From: Rubellimicrobium arenae
Lineage (GTDB): Bacteria; Pseudomonadota; Alphaproteobacteria; Rhodobacterales; Rhodobacteraceae
Direction of reading: 5' to 3'
Length of the DNA stretch: 64,000 nucleotides
Assembly: GCF_017916275.1 (NCBI RefSeq)
Contig: NZ_JAFMST010000007.1
Coordinates: 270,477 to 334,476, forward strand
Shown here: piece after piece, positions 18,847 to 28,304 of the stretch
Layout: every line of letters starts with the position of its first letter
Numbering within the stretch: the first letter of the stretch is position 1
Translations under genes and position numbers: made by a program
The notes under the pieces: generated by a model
Database searches by the model: none
Seen by the model: only the letters and a program-made list of their open reading frames with translations
Told to the model about the DNA's origin: nothing

Positions 18847-21654
18847 TCAGTGCGCGGCGGCCCAGGTGTGGCCGGTGCCGGCCTCGACCTCCAGCGGCAC
18901 GGTGAGCTTCACCGCCGGGTCGGGGGCGTTCACCATCACCTCGCGGGCGCGCTGGATCAGCGCGTCCTCGGCCTCCTTCTCCACCTCGAACAGGAGTTCG
19001 TCGTGGACCTGGAGGAGCATCCGGGCGGGGAGGCCGTCGATGGCGGGCTCCATGCGGATCATGGCGCGGCGGATGATGTCGGCCGCCGTCCCCTGGATGG
19101 GCGCGTTGATCGCGGCGCGGCGGGCAAAGGCGGCGCCGGGCCCCTTGGCGTTGATCTCGGGCGTGTGGATCTTGCGGCCGAACAGGGTCTTGACGTAGCC
19201 GTCGCGCTTGGCCCCCTGGACCACGCTGTCCATGTAGGCCTTGATGCCCGGGAACTTGACGAAGTAGCGGTCGATGAACTGCTGCGCCTGATCCTTGGGG
19301 ATGCGCAGGTTCCGCGCGAGGCCGAAGCCCGAGATGCCGTAGATGATGCCGAAGTTGATCGCCTTGGCCCGGCGGCGGAGCTCGGAGGTCATCTCGGACA
19401 GCGGCACGCCGAACATCTCGGACGCGGTGATGGCGTGGATGTCCTGGCCTTCGCGGAAGGCGGTCTTGAGCTCGGGCAGGTCGGCCATGTGGGCCAGGAG
19501 CCGCAGCTCGATCTGGGAGTAATCGAGCGAGACCAGCACCTTGCCCTCCTCGGCCACGAAGGCCTCGCGGATGCGGCGCCCTTCCTCGGTGCGGACGGGG
19601 ATGTTCTGGAGGTTCGGGTCGGTCGAGGCGAGGCGCCCGGTGTTGGCTCCGGCGATGGAATAGGAGGTGTGGACGCGGCCCGTGTCCGCGTTGATCGCCT
19701 GCTGGAGCGCGTCGGTGTAGGTGCTCTTCAGCTTGGAGACCTGCCGCCAGTCGAGGACCAGGCCCGGCAGCGGGTGCATGGTGGACAGATCCTCGAGGAC
19801 GTTGACGTCGGTGCCGTAGGCGCCGGTCTTGCCCTTGACCCCGCCCGGAAGCTTCAGCTCGTCGAAGAGGAGTTCGCCGAGCTGCTTGGGGCTGCCCAGG
19901 TTGAAGGGGCGGCCCGCCATCTCCTGCACCTCGGATTCGAGCTGCGCCATCTTCTGCGCAAAGGCGCCGGACATGCGGGACAGGGTGTCGCGGTCCACCT
20001 TGACGCCCGCCATTTCCATATGGGCGAGAACGGGCACGAGCGGCCGTTCCAGCGTCTCGTAGACGGTGGTGACGCGGACCCGGTGCAGGCGCGGCCGCAG
20101 CGCGAGCCAGAGGCGGAGCGTGACGTCGGCGTCCTCGGCGGCGTAGGGGGTGGCCTTCTCGATGGCGACGCGGTCGAAGGTGACCTGCGACTTGCCGGTG
20201 CCGATCAGCTCCTTGATGGGGATGGGGAGATGGCCGAGGTAGCGCTCGGACAGCTCGTCCATGCCGTGGTTGTGCAACCCGCCATGGAGCGCATAGCTCA
20301 TCAGCATGGTGTCGTCGAAGGGGCGGACCTCGACCCCGTAGCGGGCGAGGACCTTCCAGTCGTACTTGATGTTCTGGCCGATCTTGAGGATGTCGTCGGC
20401 CTCGAGCACCGGCCTCAGCGCGTCCAGCACCTCCTGGAGGGGGAGCTGGTCCGGCGCGAGGTCGTTGCCGCCGAACAGGTCGGCGGTGGCCGAGGCGCGG
20501 TGGCCCACCGGGATGTAGCAGGCGACGTTCGGCGCGGTGGCGAGGCTGATCCCGGCAAGCTCGGCCACCATCTCGTTGAGGCTGGTGGTTTCCGTGTCCA
20601 CGGCGACGTGCCCGGCCTCCCGGATGCGGGCGATCCAGGCATCGAGCTGGTCGCGCGTGCGGACCGTCTCGTAGAGGGCGCGGTCGATGGGCGGGAGGGC
20701 AGTCTCCTCGGGAGCGGGAAGCTCGCGCCGCATCTGGCCCGAATCCTCGGGCACGGCGGGGGCGTCCACGCCCATGCGCTGCGCCACCTTCTTGGACAGC
20801 GACCGCAGCTCCATCCGGCCGAGGAAGTCGAGGAGCTGCGCCGCGTCGGGATCGCGCACCTCGAGCGAGTCGAGGTCGAAGTCGAGCGGCATGTCGCAAT
20901 GCAGCGACACGAGGTCCCGCGACAGCCGGATCTGGTCGGCGTAGTCGATCAGCGTCTGGCGGCGCTTGGCCTGCTTGATCCCCTCGGCGCTGGCCAGGAG
21001 CGTGTCGAGGTCCCCGTATTCCTGGATGAGCTGGGCGGCGGTCTTGGCCCCGATGCCGGGCGCGCCCGGCACGTTGTCCACCGCATCCCCCATGAGCGCC
21101 TGCACGTCGATGACGCGTTCGGGATAGACGCCGAACTTCTCGAAGACGCCCTCGCGGTCGATGCGCTTGTTCTTCATGGGGTCGAGCATCTCGACCCCGC
21201 CGCCCACGAGCTGCATCAGGTCCTTGTCCGAGGACACGATCGTCACGCGGCCCCCCGCGTCGCGGGCCTTGCAGGTCAGGGTCGCGATGATGTCGTCGGC
21301 CTCGAAGCCCTCGATCTCGTGGCAGGACACGCCGAAGGCGCGCGTCGCCTCGCGCGTCAGGGGGAACTGCGGAACCAGCTCCTCGGGCGGGGGCGGGCGA
21401 TGGGACTTGTAGTCGCTGTAAAGCTCGTTCCGGAAGGACTTGGACGAAAAGTCGAAGATCACGGCGACATGGGTCGCAGCGTCGGGGCCGGTGTTCCCCT
21501 CGATGTAGCGGAAGAGCATGTTGCAGAAGCCCGCGACCGCCCCGATGGGCAGTCCGTCGGACTTCCGCGTGAGCGGCGGCAGGGCGTGGTAGGCCCGGAA
21601 GATGAAGGCCGAGCCGTCGATCAGGTGCAGGTGGCACCCCTTGCCGAATGCCAT
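18847..21654 (-). CDS. polA: DNA polymerase I
   Basis: A 935-residue polymerase with all three domains. The N-terminal 5'-3' nuclease has HLIDGSAFIFRAYHALPPL and GDAVDNVPGAPGIGAKTA. The 3'-5' exonuclease keeps its acidic motif AVDTETTSL, so proofreading is probably intact. The polymerase domain has motif A SLDYSQIELRLLAHM, motif B RRRAKAINFGIIYGISGFGL and motif C LQVHDELLFEVE. It fills gaps in repair and replaces Okazaki primers. GGGG precedes the ATG. The upstream zinc-finger gene ends 13 bases before it and is likely cotranscribed. Confidence 0.97.
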   Translation of the reverse strand: MAFGKGCHLHLIDGSAFIFRAYHALPPLTRKSDGLPIGAVAGFCNMLFRYIEGNTGPDAATHVAVIFDFSSKSFRNELYSDYKSHRPPPPEELVPQFPLTREATRAFGVSCHEIEGFEADDIIATLTCKARDAGGRVTIVSSDKDLMQLVGGGVEMLDPMKNKRIDREGVFEKFGVYPERVIDVQALMGDAVDNVPGAPGIGAKTAAQLIQEYGDLDTLLASAEGIKQAKRRQTLIDYADQIRLSRDLVSLHCDMPLDFDLDSLEVRDPDAAQLLDFLGRMELRSLSKKVAQRMGVDAPAVPEDSGQMRRELPAPEETALPPIDRALYETVRTRDQLDAWIARIREAGHVAVDTETTSLNEMVAELAGISLATAPNVACYIPVGHRASATADLFGGNDLAPDQLPLQEVLDALRPVLEADDILKIGQNIKYDWKVLARYGVEVRPFDDTMLMSYALHGGLHNHGMDELSERYLGHLPIPIKELIGTGKSQVTFDRVAIEKATPYAAEDADVTLRLWLALRPRLHRVRVTTVYETLERPLVPVLAHMEMAGVKVDRDTLSRMSGAFAQKMAQLESEVQEMAGRPFNLGSPKQLGELLFDELKLPGGVKGKTGAYGTDVNVLEDLSTMHPLPGLVLDWRQVSKLKSTYTDALQQAINADTGRVHTSYSIAGANTGRLASTDPNLQNIPVRTEEGRRIREAFVAEEGKVLVSLDYSQIELRLLAHMADLPELKTAFREGQDIHAITASEMFGVPLSEMTSELRRRAKAINFGIIYGISGFGLARNLRIPKDQAQQFIDRYFVKFPGIKAYMDSVVQGAKRDGYVKTLFGRKIHTPEINAKGPGAAFARRAAINAPIQGTAADIIRRAMIRMEPAIDGLPARMLLQVHDELLFEVEKEAEDALIQRAREVMVNAPDPAVKLTVPLEVEAGTGHTWAAAH

Positions 21655-21667
21655 CCGTCAGGCCCCC

Positions 21668-22030
21668 TTATGCGCCGTGATGCTCGCCCGAGCCGCCGTC
21701 GTTGCCCCGGAACGGATCGCTGCTGTCGCCGCCCGGCTGCTTGCCGCGCACGGTGCCTTCGAGGTCGGCGGGCTGGGCGTGGTCGGCCAGGCCCGGGGTC
21801 GCCGGATGCTGGTGCTGGGACTGCGAGTCGGCATGGACGAAGCGGGCGTCGCAGTAGCCGCAGTCGATGAAGCCCTGCTCGCGCGGGATCTCGTACCAGA
21901 CGCGGGGATGGCCCAGCGCGCCTTCGCCGCCGTCGCAGGACACGCGCCAGGAGGTCACGACCTTGACCTCGGGCGGGGGGAGGCCGTCGGGCGCGGGGTG
22001 GTCCGTGCGGCGGATCATGAGCTGGGTCAT
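21668..22030 (-). CDS. zinc-finger domain protein (zf-CHCC/NDUFS6-like)
   Basis: A 120-residue protein with a zinc-ribbon core: [17 protein letters not shown] followed by [10 protein letters not shown], giving C-x(8)-H and C-x2-C ligands as in the mitochondrial complex I NDUFS6 family. The part after residue 64 is hydrophilic and rich in His, Gln, Gly and Asp, and looks disordered. In alphaproteobacteria this small protein is a candidate complex I accessory or zinc-binding protein. It lies directly upstream of polA on the same strand; that pairing has no obvious functional reason. Confidence 0.8.
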   Translation of the reverse strand: MTQLMIRRTDHPAPDGLPPPEVKVVTSWRVSCDGGEGALGHPRVWYEIPREQGFIDCGYCDARFVHADSQSQHQHPATPGLADHAQPADLEGTVRGKQPGGDSSDPFRGNDGGSGEHHGA

Positions 22031-22106
22031 GGGAAGCGGTCCCTTGGGGCTGAGCGGCGGTCGCGCCGTTCTTAGCCGAGCGCGGCGGAGGAGGAAAGCA
22101 TGGCCC

Positions 22107-22403
22107 CTATCTAGCCGGGGCGTCGAACACGACCATGAAGGGATGGAGCTCCAGCGTCATCAGCCCCTCGGCCACGGCGGGGTCGGACCCGGCGACCGCG
22201 CGGGCCGCATCGTCGTCCTCGGCGTCGAAGACGCAGAAGCCGTAGTCGCCGTTCGCCGCCCGGCCCACGTAGCGGATCACGCCCCGGCCATGCAGGTCCT
22301 GGAGATGGGCGAAGTGGCGGCCCATGACCTCCATCTCGGCGGGCTGGATCGTGGCCGCGAAGTCCGGGCGGGGCGGAAGGATGCGGTAGGCGTAGGTGGC
22401 CAT
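22107..22403 (-). CDS. YciI-like protein
   Basis: A 98-residue ferredoxin-like-fold protein of the YCII-related family: [36 protein letters not shown], and [12 protein letters not shown] at the end. Family members are small alpha/beta dimers of uncertain activity. The start at 22403 lies four bases after the stop of the HIT gene upstream, so they form one operon. The preceding in-frame codons have no conserved content. Confidence 0.8.
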   Translation of the reverse strand: MATYAYRILPPRPDFAATIQPAEMEVMGRHFAHLQDLHGRGVIRYVGRAANGDYGFCVFDAEDDDAARAVAGSDPAVAEGLMTLELHPFMVVFDAPAR

Positions 22404-22407
22404 GGCG

Positions 22408-22773
22408 CTAGGCCTGCGACAGCATCGGTCCCAGGGGACGGCCGCCCAGGATGTGAACATGGAAGTGCGGCACCTCCTGCCCGCCATGGGTCCGGGTGTT
22501 GGCGATGGCGCGGAAGCCCTGGCCCAGCTCCTCCATCCCGCAGACGGCGGCCACGGCGGAAAGGAAGCCCGCCTGCTCGACCGCCGTCGCCTCGGCGGCG
22601 AAGTGGTCGAGGCTCATGTAGGGGCCCTTGGGAATCACCAGGAGGTGGACGGGCGCCTGCGGCCGGACGTCATGGAAGGCGAGCGCGTGCTCGTTCTCGA
22701 AGACGACCTTGGCCGGGATCTCGCCCCGGAGGATGCGCGCGAAGATGTTGCTGGAATCATAGTCGAAATCCAC
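22408..22773 (-). CDS. HIT family nucleotide-binding protein
   Basis: A 121-residue histidine-triad protein of the Hint branch, which hydrolyses purine nucleoside phosphoramidates. It shows SSNIFARILRGEIPAKVVFE at the N-terminus, HDVRPQAPVHLLVIPKGPY in the middle and the catalytic triad HFHVHILGGRPLGP at the end. The start is GTG at 22773, with AGGAGG seven bases upstream. It is the first gene of a HIT-YciI operon. Confidence 0.92.
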   Translation of the reverse strand: MDFDYDSSNIFARILRGEIPAKVVFENEHALAFHDVRPQAPVHLLVIPKGPYMSLDHFAAEATAVEQAGFLSAVAAVCGMEELGQGFRAIANTRTHGGQEVPHFHVHILGGRPLGPMLSQA

Positions 22774-23135
22774 GGGATACCTCCTGGCCTGCCCCCAGGG
22801 GCCCGCCATGGCCCCCGGGTGGCATCCTGACCCAGCGACGCGGTCCGCGCCAGAGGGTCCGGGGCGGCGCGGGACAGGGCGCGGGGCCCTGCGGTCAAGG
22901 GCGGCGGGCGGGGCGCATGGGCAGGCCTTCGCGCATTGGCCGGCCACCTGTGGCTTGGACGCCACGGCAGGTACTGCCCCAGAAACGTCCCTTTTCAGCC
23001 GGAAACATAAAGAAACAAGGCGCTTCCGGGTGCCGAGGGGGGGGCTGTCGCGGCCCTGCGCCCCCGGGGGGCCCCGAAGGGGCCTGAGCAGGATCAGCTT
23101 GATCCCCTAAGCCCGAAGATTCTAAGTCTTTGTTC
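22774..23135. other. 362-base intergenic region between divergent HIT and sugar-transferase genes
   Basis: It must contain both promoters. Visible are a GGCCCC-GAA-GGGGCC hairpin at 23070-23084 without a T-run, and a more AT-rich patch (22980-23020, containing AAACATAAAGAAACAAGG) in otherwise GC-rich sequence. TTGATC at 23099 could be a -35 element, but no convincing -10 follows. No RNA gene or coding sequence was seen. Confidence 0.4.
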
Positions 23136-24014
23136 ATGACGAACCTTGATCCCACAGCACCTTCGTTCGAGGGCTCAGGCTCGAAAGGGCCCATGCCGAG
23201 CGCGGCCGCCCTGGCGGCGTCGAGCTGGCGGCCGAGGTTCAGGCGCAAGGCGGCGCTGCCGCCGATGCCGGTCAGCAAGCGCGTCTTCGATGTCGTGGTC
23301 TCGCTCCTGCTGCTTCTCCTGCTGTGGCCGGTGCTTCTGGCGACGATGCTGCTGCTGCTCATCACCGAAGGCCGGCCGATCTTCTACCTGGGGGAACGCA
23401 TGTGCTCCCCCGACCGATCCTTCAAGCAGATCAAGTTCCGCACCATGCGGGTGGGCGCGGACGCCGTGGGCGGCGTCACCGGGGGCGACAAGGCGAACTC
23501 GATCTCGCCGCTGCATCGGATCCTGCGGCGCACCCGCGCCGACGAGCTGCCGCAGCTCATCAACGTGCTGAAGGGCGAGATGAGCCTCGTGGGGCCGCGC
23601 CCGCCGATGCGGTCCTATGTCGAGGCCTTTCCCGAGATCTACAACCAGGTGCTCCAGAGCCGCCCCGGCGTGACGGGGCTGGCCACCCTGCGGTTCCACC
23701 AGCACGAGGAGCGGCTCCTTGCCGCCTGCCGCACCCACCGGGAGACCGAGGCCGTCTACCGGCGCCGCTGCATCCCCCGCAAGGCGCGGCTCGACCTGAT
23801 CTACCAAAGCCAGCGCACGCTGGGCATGGACATCGTCCTGGTCATGCAGACCGCCCGCAAGCCCTTCTGGCGGGTGCACAGCCGCAACCAGTTCCCCCTG
23901 CCCCGCATGTCGGCGCGCAAGGCCGTCCGGATCCCGCGCGTGTCCCGCGCCACCCTGGCCGCCGCCCGCAGCTCGACGCCCGCCCCGGCCCCCACCGCCC
24001 ACCCCGCCGAGTGA
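23136..24014 (+). CDS. bacterial sugar transferase (undecaprenyl-phosphate sugar phosphotransferase type)
   Basis: A 292-residue protein with one long hydrophobic helix (VFDVVVSLLLLLLLWPVLLA, about residues 49-70) then the sugar-transferase domain: FKQIKFRTMRVGAD, RRTRADELPQLINVLKGEMSLVGPRPP, and RPGVTGLATLRF. These are standard motifs of the WcaJ/PssY-like enzymes that put the first sugar phosphate on undecaprenyl phosphate in polysaccharide synthesis. It has a basic C-terminal tail of about 60 residues beyond the domain. The ATG at 23136 has no good ribosome site; a TTG six bases upstream and an ATG at 23193 are alternatives. The adjacent galE fits a polysaccharide role. Confidence 0.88.
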   Translation: MTNLDPTAPSFEGSGSKGPMPSAAALAASSWRPRFRRKAALPPMPVSKRVFDVVVSLLLLLLLWPVLLATMLLLLITEGRPIFYLGERMCSPDRSFKQIKFRTMRVGADAVGGVTGGDKANSISPLHRILRRTRADELPQLINVLKGEMSLVGPRPPMRSYVEAFPEIYNQVLQSRPGVTGLATLRFHQHEERLLAACRTHRETEAVYRRRCIPRKARLDLIYQSQRTLGMDIVLVMQTARKPFWRVHSRNQFPLPRMSARKAVRIPRVSRATLAAARSSTPAPAPTAHPAE

Positions 24015-24060
24015 TCGGCGAGGTCGTCCGGGCCCGCGGTCTCGTGGGACCGTTGCGCGC

Positions 24061-25089
24061 TCAGCCCTCCTGGGGCGGGGCGCCGTAGCCGTAAGGGTTG
24101 GCCGACTGCCAGGCCCAGAGGCTCTGCACCATGTCGTCCACGTCGTATTCGGCGCGCCAGCCCAGATCGCGGTTCGCGCGGGAGCAGTCGGCCCGCATCT
24201 CGGCCACGTCGCCGGGACGGCGGGGGTGGATCTCGTGCGGGAGGTCGCGGCCCACGACGCGCTGGAAGGCGCCCAGCATCTCCCTGACCGAAACGCCGTG
24301 GCCGGTGCCGATGTTGTAGGCCTCGGCCCCCGTGACGGCCTGGGCGCGGGCCAGCGCGGCGACGTGGGCGCGGGCAAGGTCGGTGACGTGGATGTAGTCG
24401 CGCACGCCGGTGCCGTCCGGGGTGGGGTAGTCGTCGCCCCAGATCCGCAGGGCATCGCGCCGCCCCGCCGCCACCTGGGCGAGGAAGGGCATCAGGTTCT
24501 CGGGCACGCCGCGGGGATCCTCGCCCATCCGGCCCGAGGCGTGGGCGCCCACGGGGTTGAAGTAGCGCAGGAGGAGCGCCGCCCGCCCTTCGTCCGCGCG
24601 GGCCCAGTCGGTCAGGAGCTGCTCGGCCATGGCCTTGGTCTGGCCGTAGACGTTCGTGGGCGCGATCCGGTGGCTTTCGTCGAAGGGCAGGTACTGAGGC
24701 TCGCCGTACACGGTGGCCGAGGAGGAGAAGATGATCCTCCGGCAGTCCGCCGCATCCATCGCCCGCAGCAGGGACACGGTGCCCGCGACGTTCACGTCGT
24801 AGTAGTCCACCGCCCGGCGCGCGCTTTCGCCGACGGACTTCAGGCCCGCGAAGTGGATCACCGCCTCCGGCCGGAACCGCCGGGCCGCCGCCGTGAGCCG
24901 GTCGGTGTCGCGGATGTCGGCCTCCTCGGATTCGAACCAGCCGTTGGTGAGCTCGCGCACGCGGTCGAGCGCCTGGGGCGAGCTGTTGGAGAAGCTGTCC
25001 ACCACCAGCGCCTCGTGCCCCTGCCCCAGCAGTTCGACCAGGGTGTGGCTGCCGATGTAGCCCGCTCCGCCTGTCACCAATACGCGCAT
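24061..25089 (-). CDS. galE: UDP-glucose 4-epimerase
   Basis: A 342-residue NAD-dependent extended SDR interconverting UDP-glucose and UDP-galactose. It has GGAGYIG at residues 7-13, the catalytic Ser in FSSSATVYGEP (about residue 124) and Y148-x3-K152 in NVYGQTK. The length matches E. coli GalE (338). It is convergent with the sugar transferase gene, 46 bases away, suggesting a shared role in exopolysaccharide or lipopolysaccharide precursor supply. Confidence 0.95.
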   Translation of the reverse strand: MRVLVTGGAGYIGSHTLVELLGQGHEALVVDSFSNSSPQALDRVRELTNGWFESEEADIRDTDRLTAAARRFRPEAVIHFAGLKSVGESARRAVDYYDVNVAGTVSLLRAMDAADCRRIIFSSSATVYGEPQYLPFDESHRIAPTNVYGQTKAMAEQLLTDWARADEGRAALLLRYFNPVGAHASGRMGEDPRGVPENLMPFLAQVAAGRRDALRIWGDDYPTPDGTGVRDYIHVTDLARAHVAALARAQAVTGAEAYNIGTGHGVSVREMLGAFQRVVGRDLPHEIHPRRPGDVAEMRADCSRANRDLGWRAEYDVDDMVQSLWAWQSANPYGYGAPPQEG

Positions 25090-25204
25090 GAAGTCCTCGT
25101 TTCCGGTTCGATCTGGACTGGCATAGCGATCCAGCCGGGCGGCCGGTTCCCGACCGCCGCGGCCGGGCCGGGAGGCCGCGCGCCGACGCCCCTGGACGCG
25201 AGGC

Positions 25205-27214
25205 TCATCCCCGGGCGAGCCGCGCGCGGCCCTGGGCCGTGACGCGGAGCCGGGCCTCGACGAACATCCGGCTGCCCTCGACCTCGGCCTCCCGGAGATC
25301 GGTGGCGCGGAGCAGCTCCACCTCGCCGGCTCCCGCGGCGCGGGCCCGGGCGGCGGCCTCCTCCTCCAGCGCCGAGGCGAGCGCGGCCAGCGCGGAGTCC
25401 GGGTCGCCGAAGCGCTGCGGCCCGGCGGGAAGGTGCGCCACGAAGGCGCCGGGGGCGGGGCTCGTGACCGAGCCTTCGGCCGAGGCGGCCACGCGGCCCA
25501 CCACGGCGCCCACGGCGTTGGCGACCTCGGCGTGATCGGGGATGGCGACGCGGGTGCCCAGCCGTTCGCCCACCGCCGGGTAATGCGTGCGGGCCGAGGC
25601 GCCCAGGGCGACCACGGGCACGCCCAGGGACAGGCGGGTGGTCACGATCCCCTGGTGCCCGTCGAGCCCCGCCTGGGTCAGGACATGGCGGGCGAGCGCG
25701 TCGGGCGGCTCGCCCCAGCGGCGGGAGTCCTCGGCGAAGGCGGTCTCGAGCAGGGCGAGCGCGGTCTGGTGCGTGACGCGGGCCAGGACCGCGCGGGCCA
25801 TGGCCTCGGCGTCGGGGGCGAACCGGTCGCCCGCGCCGGTGCGGCGGCGGGACAGGAGGGTCAAGGCCTTGCGGGCGGCGTCCCCGTCGAAGTCGGCCTG
25901 GAGGCCGAGGACATGGGCGGCGTCCGTCGGCGTCGCCGCCGAGACCATCACGAGCCCGCGCCCGACCAGCCGGTTCAGCGCCGCGCCCTCGGGCCGGGCG
26001 ACGACGGCCCGCGCGAGGGGCAGCGGCCCGGCGGCCAGCCGGGCGGCGACCGCGGATTCGCGGCCGTCGAGCCCCGGGGGCAGCCCGCCGCGCCAGAGCG
26101 GCAGCACGAAGCGTCCGGCCTCCTCGGGGGCGCGGTCGGCGGACAGGGCGGTGTCGAGGGCGCGATGCACCAGATCCGGGTGGTCCCGGGCCAGGAGCGA
26201 CACGGGCATGACGCGGCGCGGCCCCAGGTTCAGCCCGCCGTCGAGCCCGGGCAGGAGATGCACCTCGCTGTCGCCGCCCAGGCCCCAGGTCCGCATGGCC
26301 ACGGCCTCGACCATGGTGCGCCAGGGGCCGACGCGCGCCCCGTCCGGGTCGATGGAGGGCCGGCCGTCGCGCAGGAGGCAGACATCCGTGGTCGTGCCGC
26401 CGATGTCGGACACGAGGGCGATGGGCTCGCGCGCGAGCCAGGCGGCGCCGGCGACCGAGGCGGCAGGCCCGGACAGGATCGTCTCGATGGGCTTCTCGTG
26501 GGCGACCTGCGCGGCCATCAGCGCGCCGTCGCCGCGCACGACCATGAGCGGCGCCTGGATGCCGATCGCGCGCAGATGCCCTTCGCAGGCGGCGACGAGC
26601 CGGTCGATGAGGCCGATGAGGCGGGCGTTCAGCACCGCCGTCAGCGCCCGTCGCGGGCCGCCAAGGCCCGAGGACAGCTCGTGGGAGCAGGTGACCGGAA
26701 GGCCGGTGACGCGCCGCGCGAGGTCCCGGACCGCATTCTCGTGCGCGGGGTTGCGGGTGGCGAAGCGGGCCACGACCGCGAGTCCCGACAGCCCCTCGGG
26801 CAGGGCGCGAAGGTCTGCTTCGAGCGCGGCCAGGTCGAGGCGGGCCATCTCGTGGCCGGCATGGTCGTGGCCGCCGGGGCGCCGGATCACCGGGTCGCCG
26901 CGCAGCGCCTCGGCCAGGCCGTCGCGGGCGAGGTCGGTTTCCTCGAAGCCCAGGGCGATCAGGGCGACGCGGCCCCCCTGCCCTTCCACGAGGGCGTTGG
27001 TGGCCAGCGTGGTGGACAGCGCCACCATGGCGACCTCGGAGGCGGGGAGACCGGCCTGGGCCAGCACGGCGTCGATGGCGGCCCCGACGCCCTGCGACAG
27101 GTCGGGCCGGCTGGTCAGGGCCTTGGCCTTGGCGAGCACCCGGGTTTCCCCCTCATCGAGGAGGACCGCGTCGGTGTAGGTGCCGCCGGTGTCGACGCCG
27201 AGAAGGACGGGCAT
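25205..27214 (-). CDS. hydantoinase/oxoprolinase family protein (HyuA-like)
   Basis: A 669-residue protein of the ATP-dependent hydantoinase/5-oxoprolinase family. The N-terminal Hydant_A_N domain begins VLLGVDTGGTYTDAVLLDEG and the main domain has ALVSDIGGTTTDVCLLRDGRP, both ASKHA-type nucleotide-binding motifs. Family members cleave hydantoins or 5-oxoproline, or carboxylate acetone or acetophenone with a second HyuB subunit. No hyuB lies next to it, so it may act alone or with a distant partner. It is downstream of the ABC transporter genes on the same strand, 77 bases after the binding-protein gene, and is likely the last gene of that operon. Confidence 0.85.
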   Translation of the reverse strand: MPVLLGVDTGGTYTDAVLLDEGETRVLAKAKALTSRPDLSQGVGAAIDAVLAQAGLPASEVAMVALSTTLATNALVEGQGGRVALIALGFEETDLARDGLAEALRGDPVIRRPGGHDHAGHEMARLDLAALEADLRALPEGLSGLAVVARFATRNPAHENAVRDLARRVTGLPVTCSHELSSGLGGPRRALTAVLNARLIGLIDRLVAACEGHLRAIGIQAPLMVVRGDGALMAAQVAHEKPIETILSGPAASVAGAAWLAREPIALVSDIGGTTTDVCLLRDGRPSIDPDGARVGPWRTMVEAVAMRTWGLGGDSEVHLLPGLDGGLNLGPRRVMPVSLLARDHPDLVHRALDTALSADRAPEEAGRFVLPLWRGGLPPGLDGRESAVAARLAAGPLPLARAVVARPEGAALNRLVGRGLVMVSAATPTDAAHVLGLQADFDGDAARKALTLLSRRRTGAGDRFAPDAEAMARAVLARVTHQTALALLETAFAEDSRRWGEPPDALARHVLTQAGLDGHQGIVTTRLSLGVPVVALGASARTHYPAVGERLGTRVAIPDHAEVANAVGAVVGRVAASAEGSVTSPAPGAFVAHLPAGPQRFGDPDSALAALASALEEEAAARARAAGAGEVELLRATDLREAEVEGSRMFVEARLRVTAQGRARLARG

Positions 27215-27291
27215 GGGAGATCCGGGTGCGGGGGGTCAAAGGAACGGGCGCGGAGGATCGCTCCCCCGCGCCCGCGATCGTCTGGGCCGGC

Positions 27292-28278
27292 TTACTGGGC
27301 CAGGGCCGCGTCGGTCACGGCATGGCTCCAGGCGCCTTCGGGCTCCTTGGTGATGACGGGGTCCGATCCGCCGGCCATCAGGGTCGCCACGGTCCGCTCG
27401 TAGGCGGCGGGGTCCAGTTCGCCGGTGGAATCGCCCACGAGCTTGGCGACCTCGGTCATCATGGTCGTCTGATGCTCGATGGTCTGGGCGCCGGTCTCGT
27501 CGTTGTCGAGTACGATCTGGGCGGCCTCCTCGGGATGCTCCTCGGCCCATTGCCAGCCCTTCATCGAGGCGCGCACGAAGCGGGCCATCTTGTCCACGAA
27601 GGCCGGGTCCTGGAGGTTGCTTTCGAGGACGTAGAGGCCGTCCTCCAGGGTGGCGACGCCCTGATCCTCGTACTTGAAGTTCACGAGCTCCTCGGGCGTG
27701 ACGCCGGCCTCAAGGATCTGGTGGTATTCGTTGTAGGTCATCGTCGAGATGCAATCGGCCTGGCGCTGGAGCAGCGGGTCGACGTTGAAGCCCTGCTTGA
27801 GCACCTCGACCCCGTCGGCGGCCTTGCCCTCGGTCTTGAGGCCGAGCTGCGACATCCAGGACAGGAAGGGGTATTCGTTGCCCGAGAACCAGACGCCCAG
27901 CGTGTGGTTCGCGAAGTCGGCCGGCGCCGTGATCCCCGAATCGGCCCAGCAGGTGAGCTGCATGCCCGACGCCTTGAAGGGCTGGGCGATGTTGACGAGG
28001 GGCACGCCCTGTTCCCGCGCCGCGAGCGCGCTGGGCATCCAGTCCACGACCACGTCCGCCCCGCCGCCCGCGATCACCTGCGTGGGCGCGATGTCCGGGC
28101 CGCCCGGAAGGATGGTGACGTCGAGGTTCTCTTCCTCGTAGAAGCCCTGGTCGAGCGCGGCGTAGTAGCCGGCGAACTGGGCCTGGGTGACCCACTTGAG
28201 CTGGAGCGTGACCGCGTCCTGGGCGAAGGCCGGGACGGCCAGCGTGCCCAGGGCCGAGGCCAGAAGCAGGTTCTTCAT
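27292..28278 (-). CDS. ABC transporter substrate-binding protein, NMT1/THI5-like
   Basis: A 328-residue periplasmic binding protein with signal peptide MKNLLLASALGTLAVPAFAQ. The mature part opens with VTLQLKWVTQAQFAGYYAAL and FYEEENLDVTILPGGPDIAP, the classic NMT1 (thiamine-precursor/nitrate/taurine-like) fold. In this gene neighbourhood the ligand is more likely a pyrimidine, hydantoin or ureido compound than a thiamine precursor; this is inference from context. TTGGTAGTCTCC-type spacing with GGAG upstream fits the ATG at 28278. Two permeases and an ATPase lie upstream in the same operon. Confidence 0.88.
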   Translation of the reverse strand: MKNLLLASALGTLAVPAFAQDAVTLQLKWVTQAQFAGYYAALDQGFYEEENLDVTILPGGPDIAPTQVIAGGGADVVVDWMPSALAAREQGVPLVNIAQPFKASGMQLTCWADSGITAPADFANHTLGVWFSGNEYPFLSWMSQLGLKTEGKAADGVEVLKQGFNVDPLLQRQADCISTMTYNEYHQILEAGVTPEELVNFKYEDQGVATLEDGLYVLESNLQDPAFVDKMARFVRASMKGWQWAEEHPEEAAQIVLDNDETGAQTIEHQTTMMTEVAKLVGDSTGELDPAAYERTVATLMAGGSDPVITKEPEGAWSHAVTDAALAQ

Positions 28279-28304
28279 TGGTAGTCTCCTTGTTGGATCG
28301 TTTG

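Noticed and set aside
23070..23084. GGCCCC-GAA-GGGGCC hairpin as a terminator
   Set aside because: No T-run, and no gene on either strand ends just before it.
24935..24947. GGATTCGAACC, the complement of a tRNA T-arm
   Set aside because: It lies inside galE, in frame (WFESEEAD), and no acceptor stem or anticodon arm can be built around it.
27292..28278. Thiamine-precursor (ThiY) role for the NMT1-like binding protein
   Set aside because: No thi genes or TPP riboswitch nearby; neighbours are pyrimidine/hydantoin enzymes.
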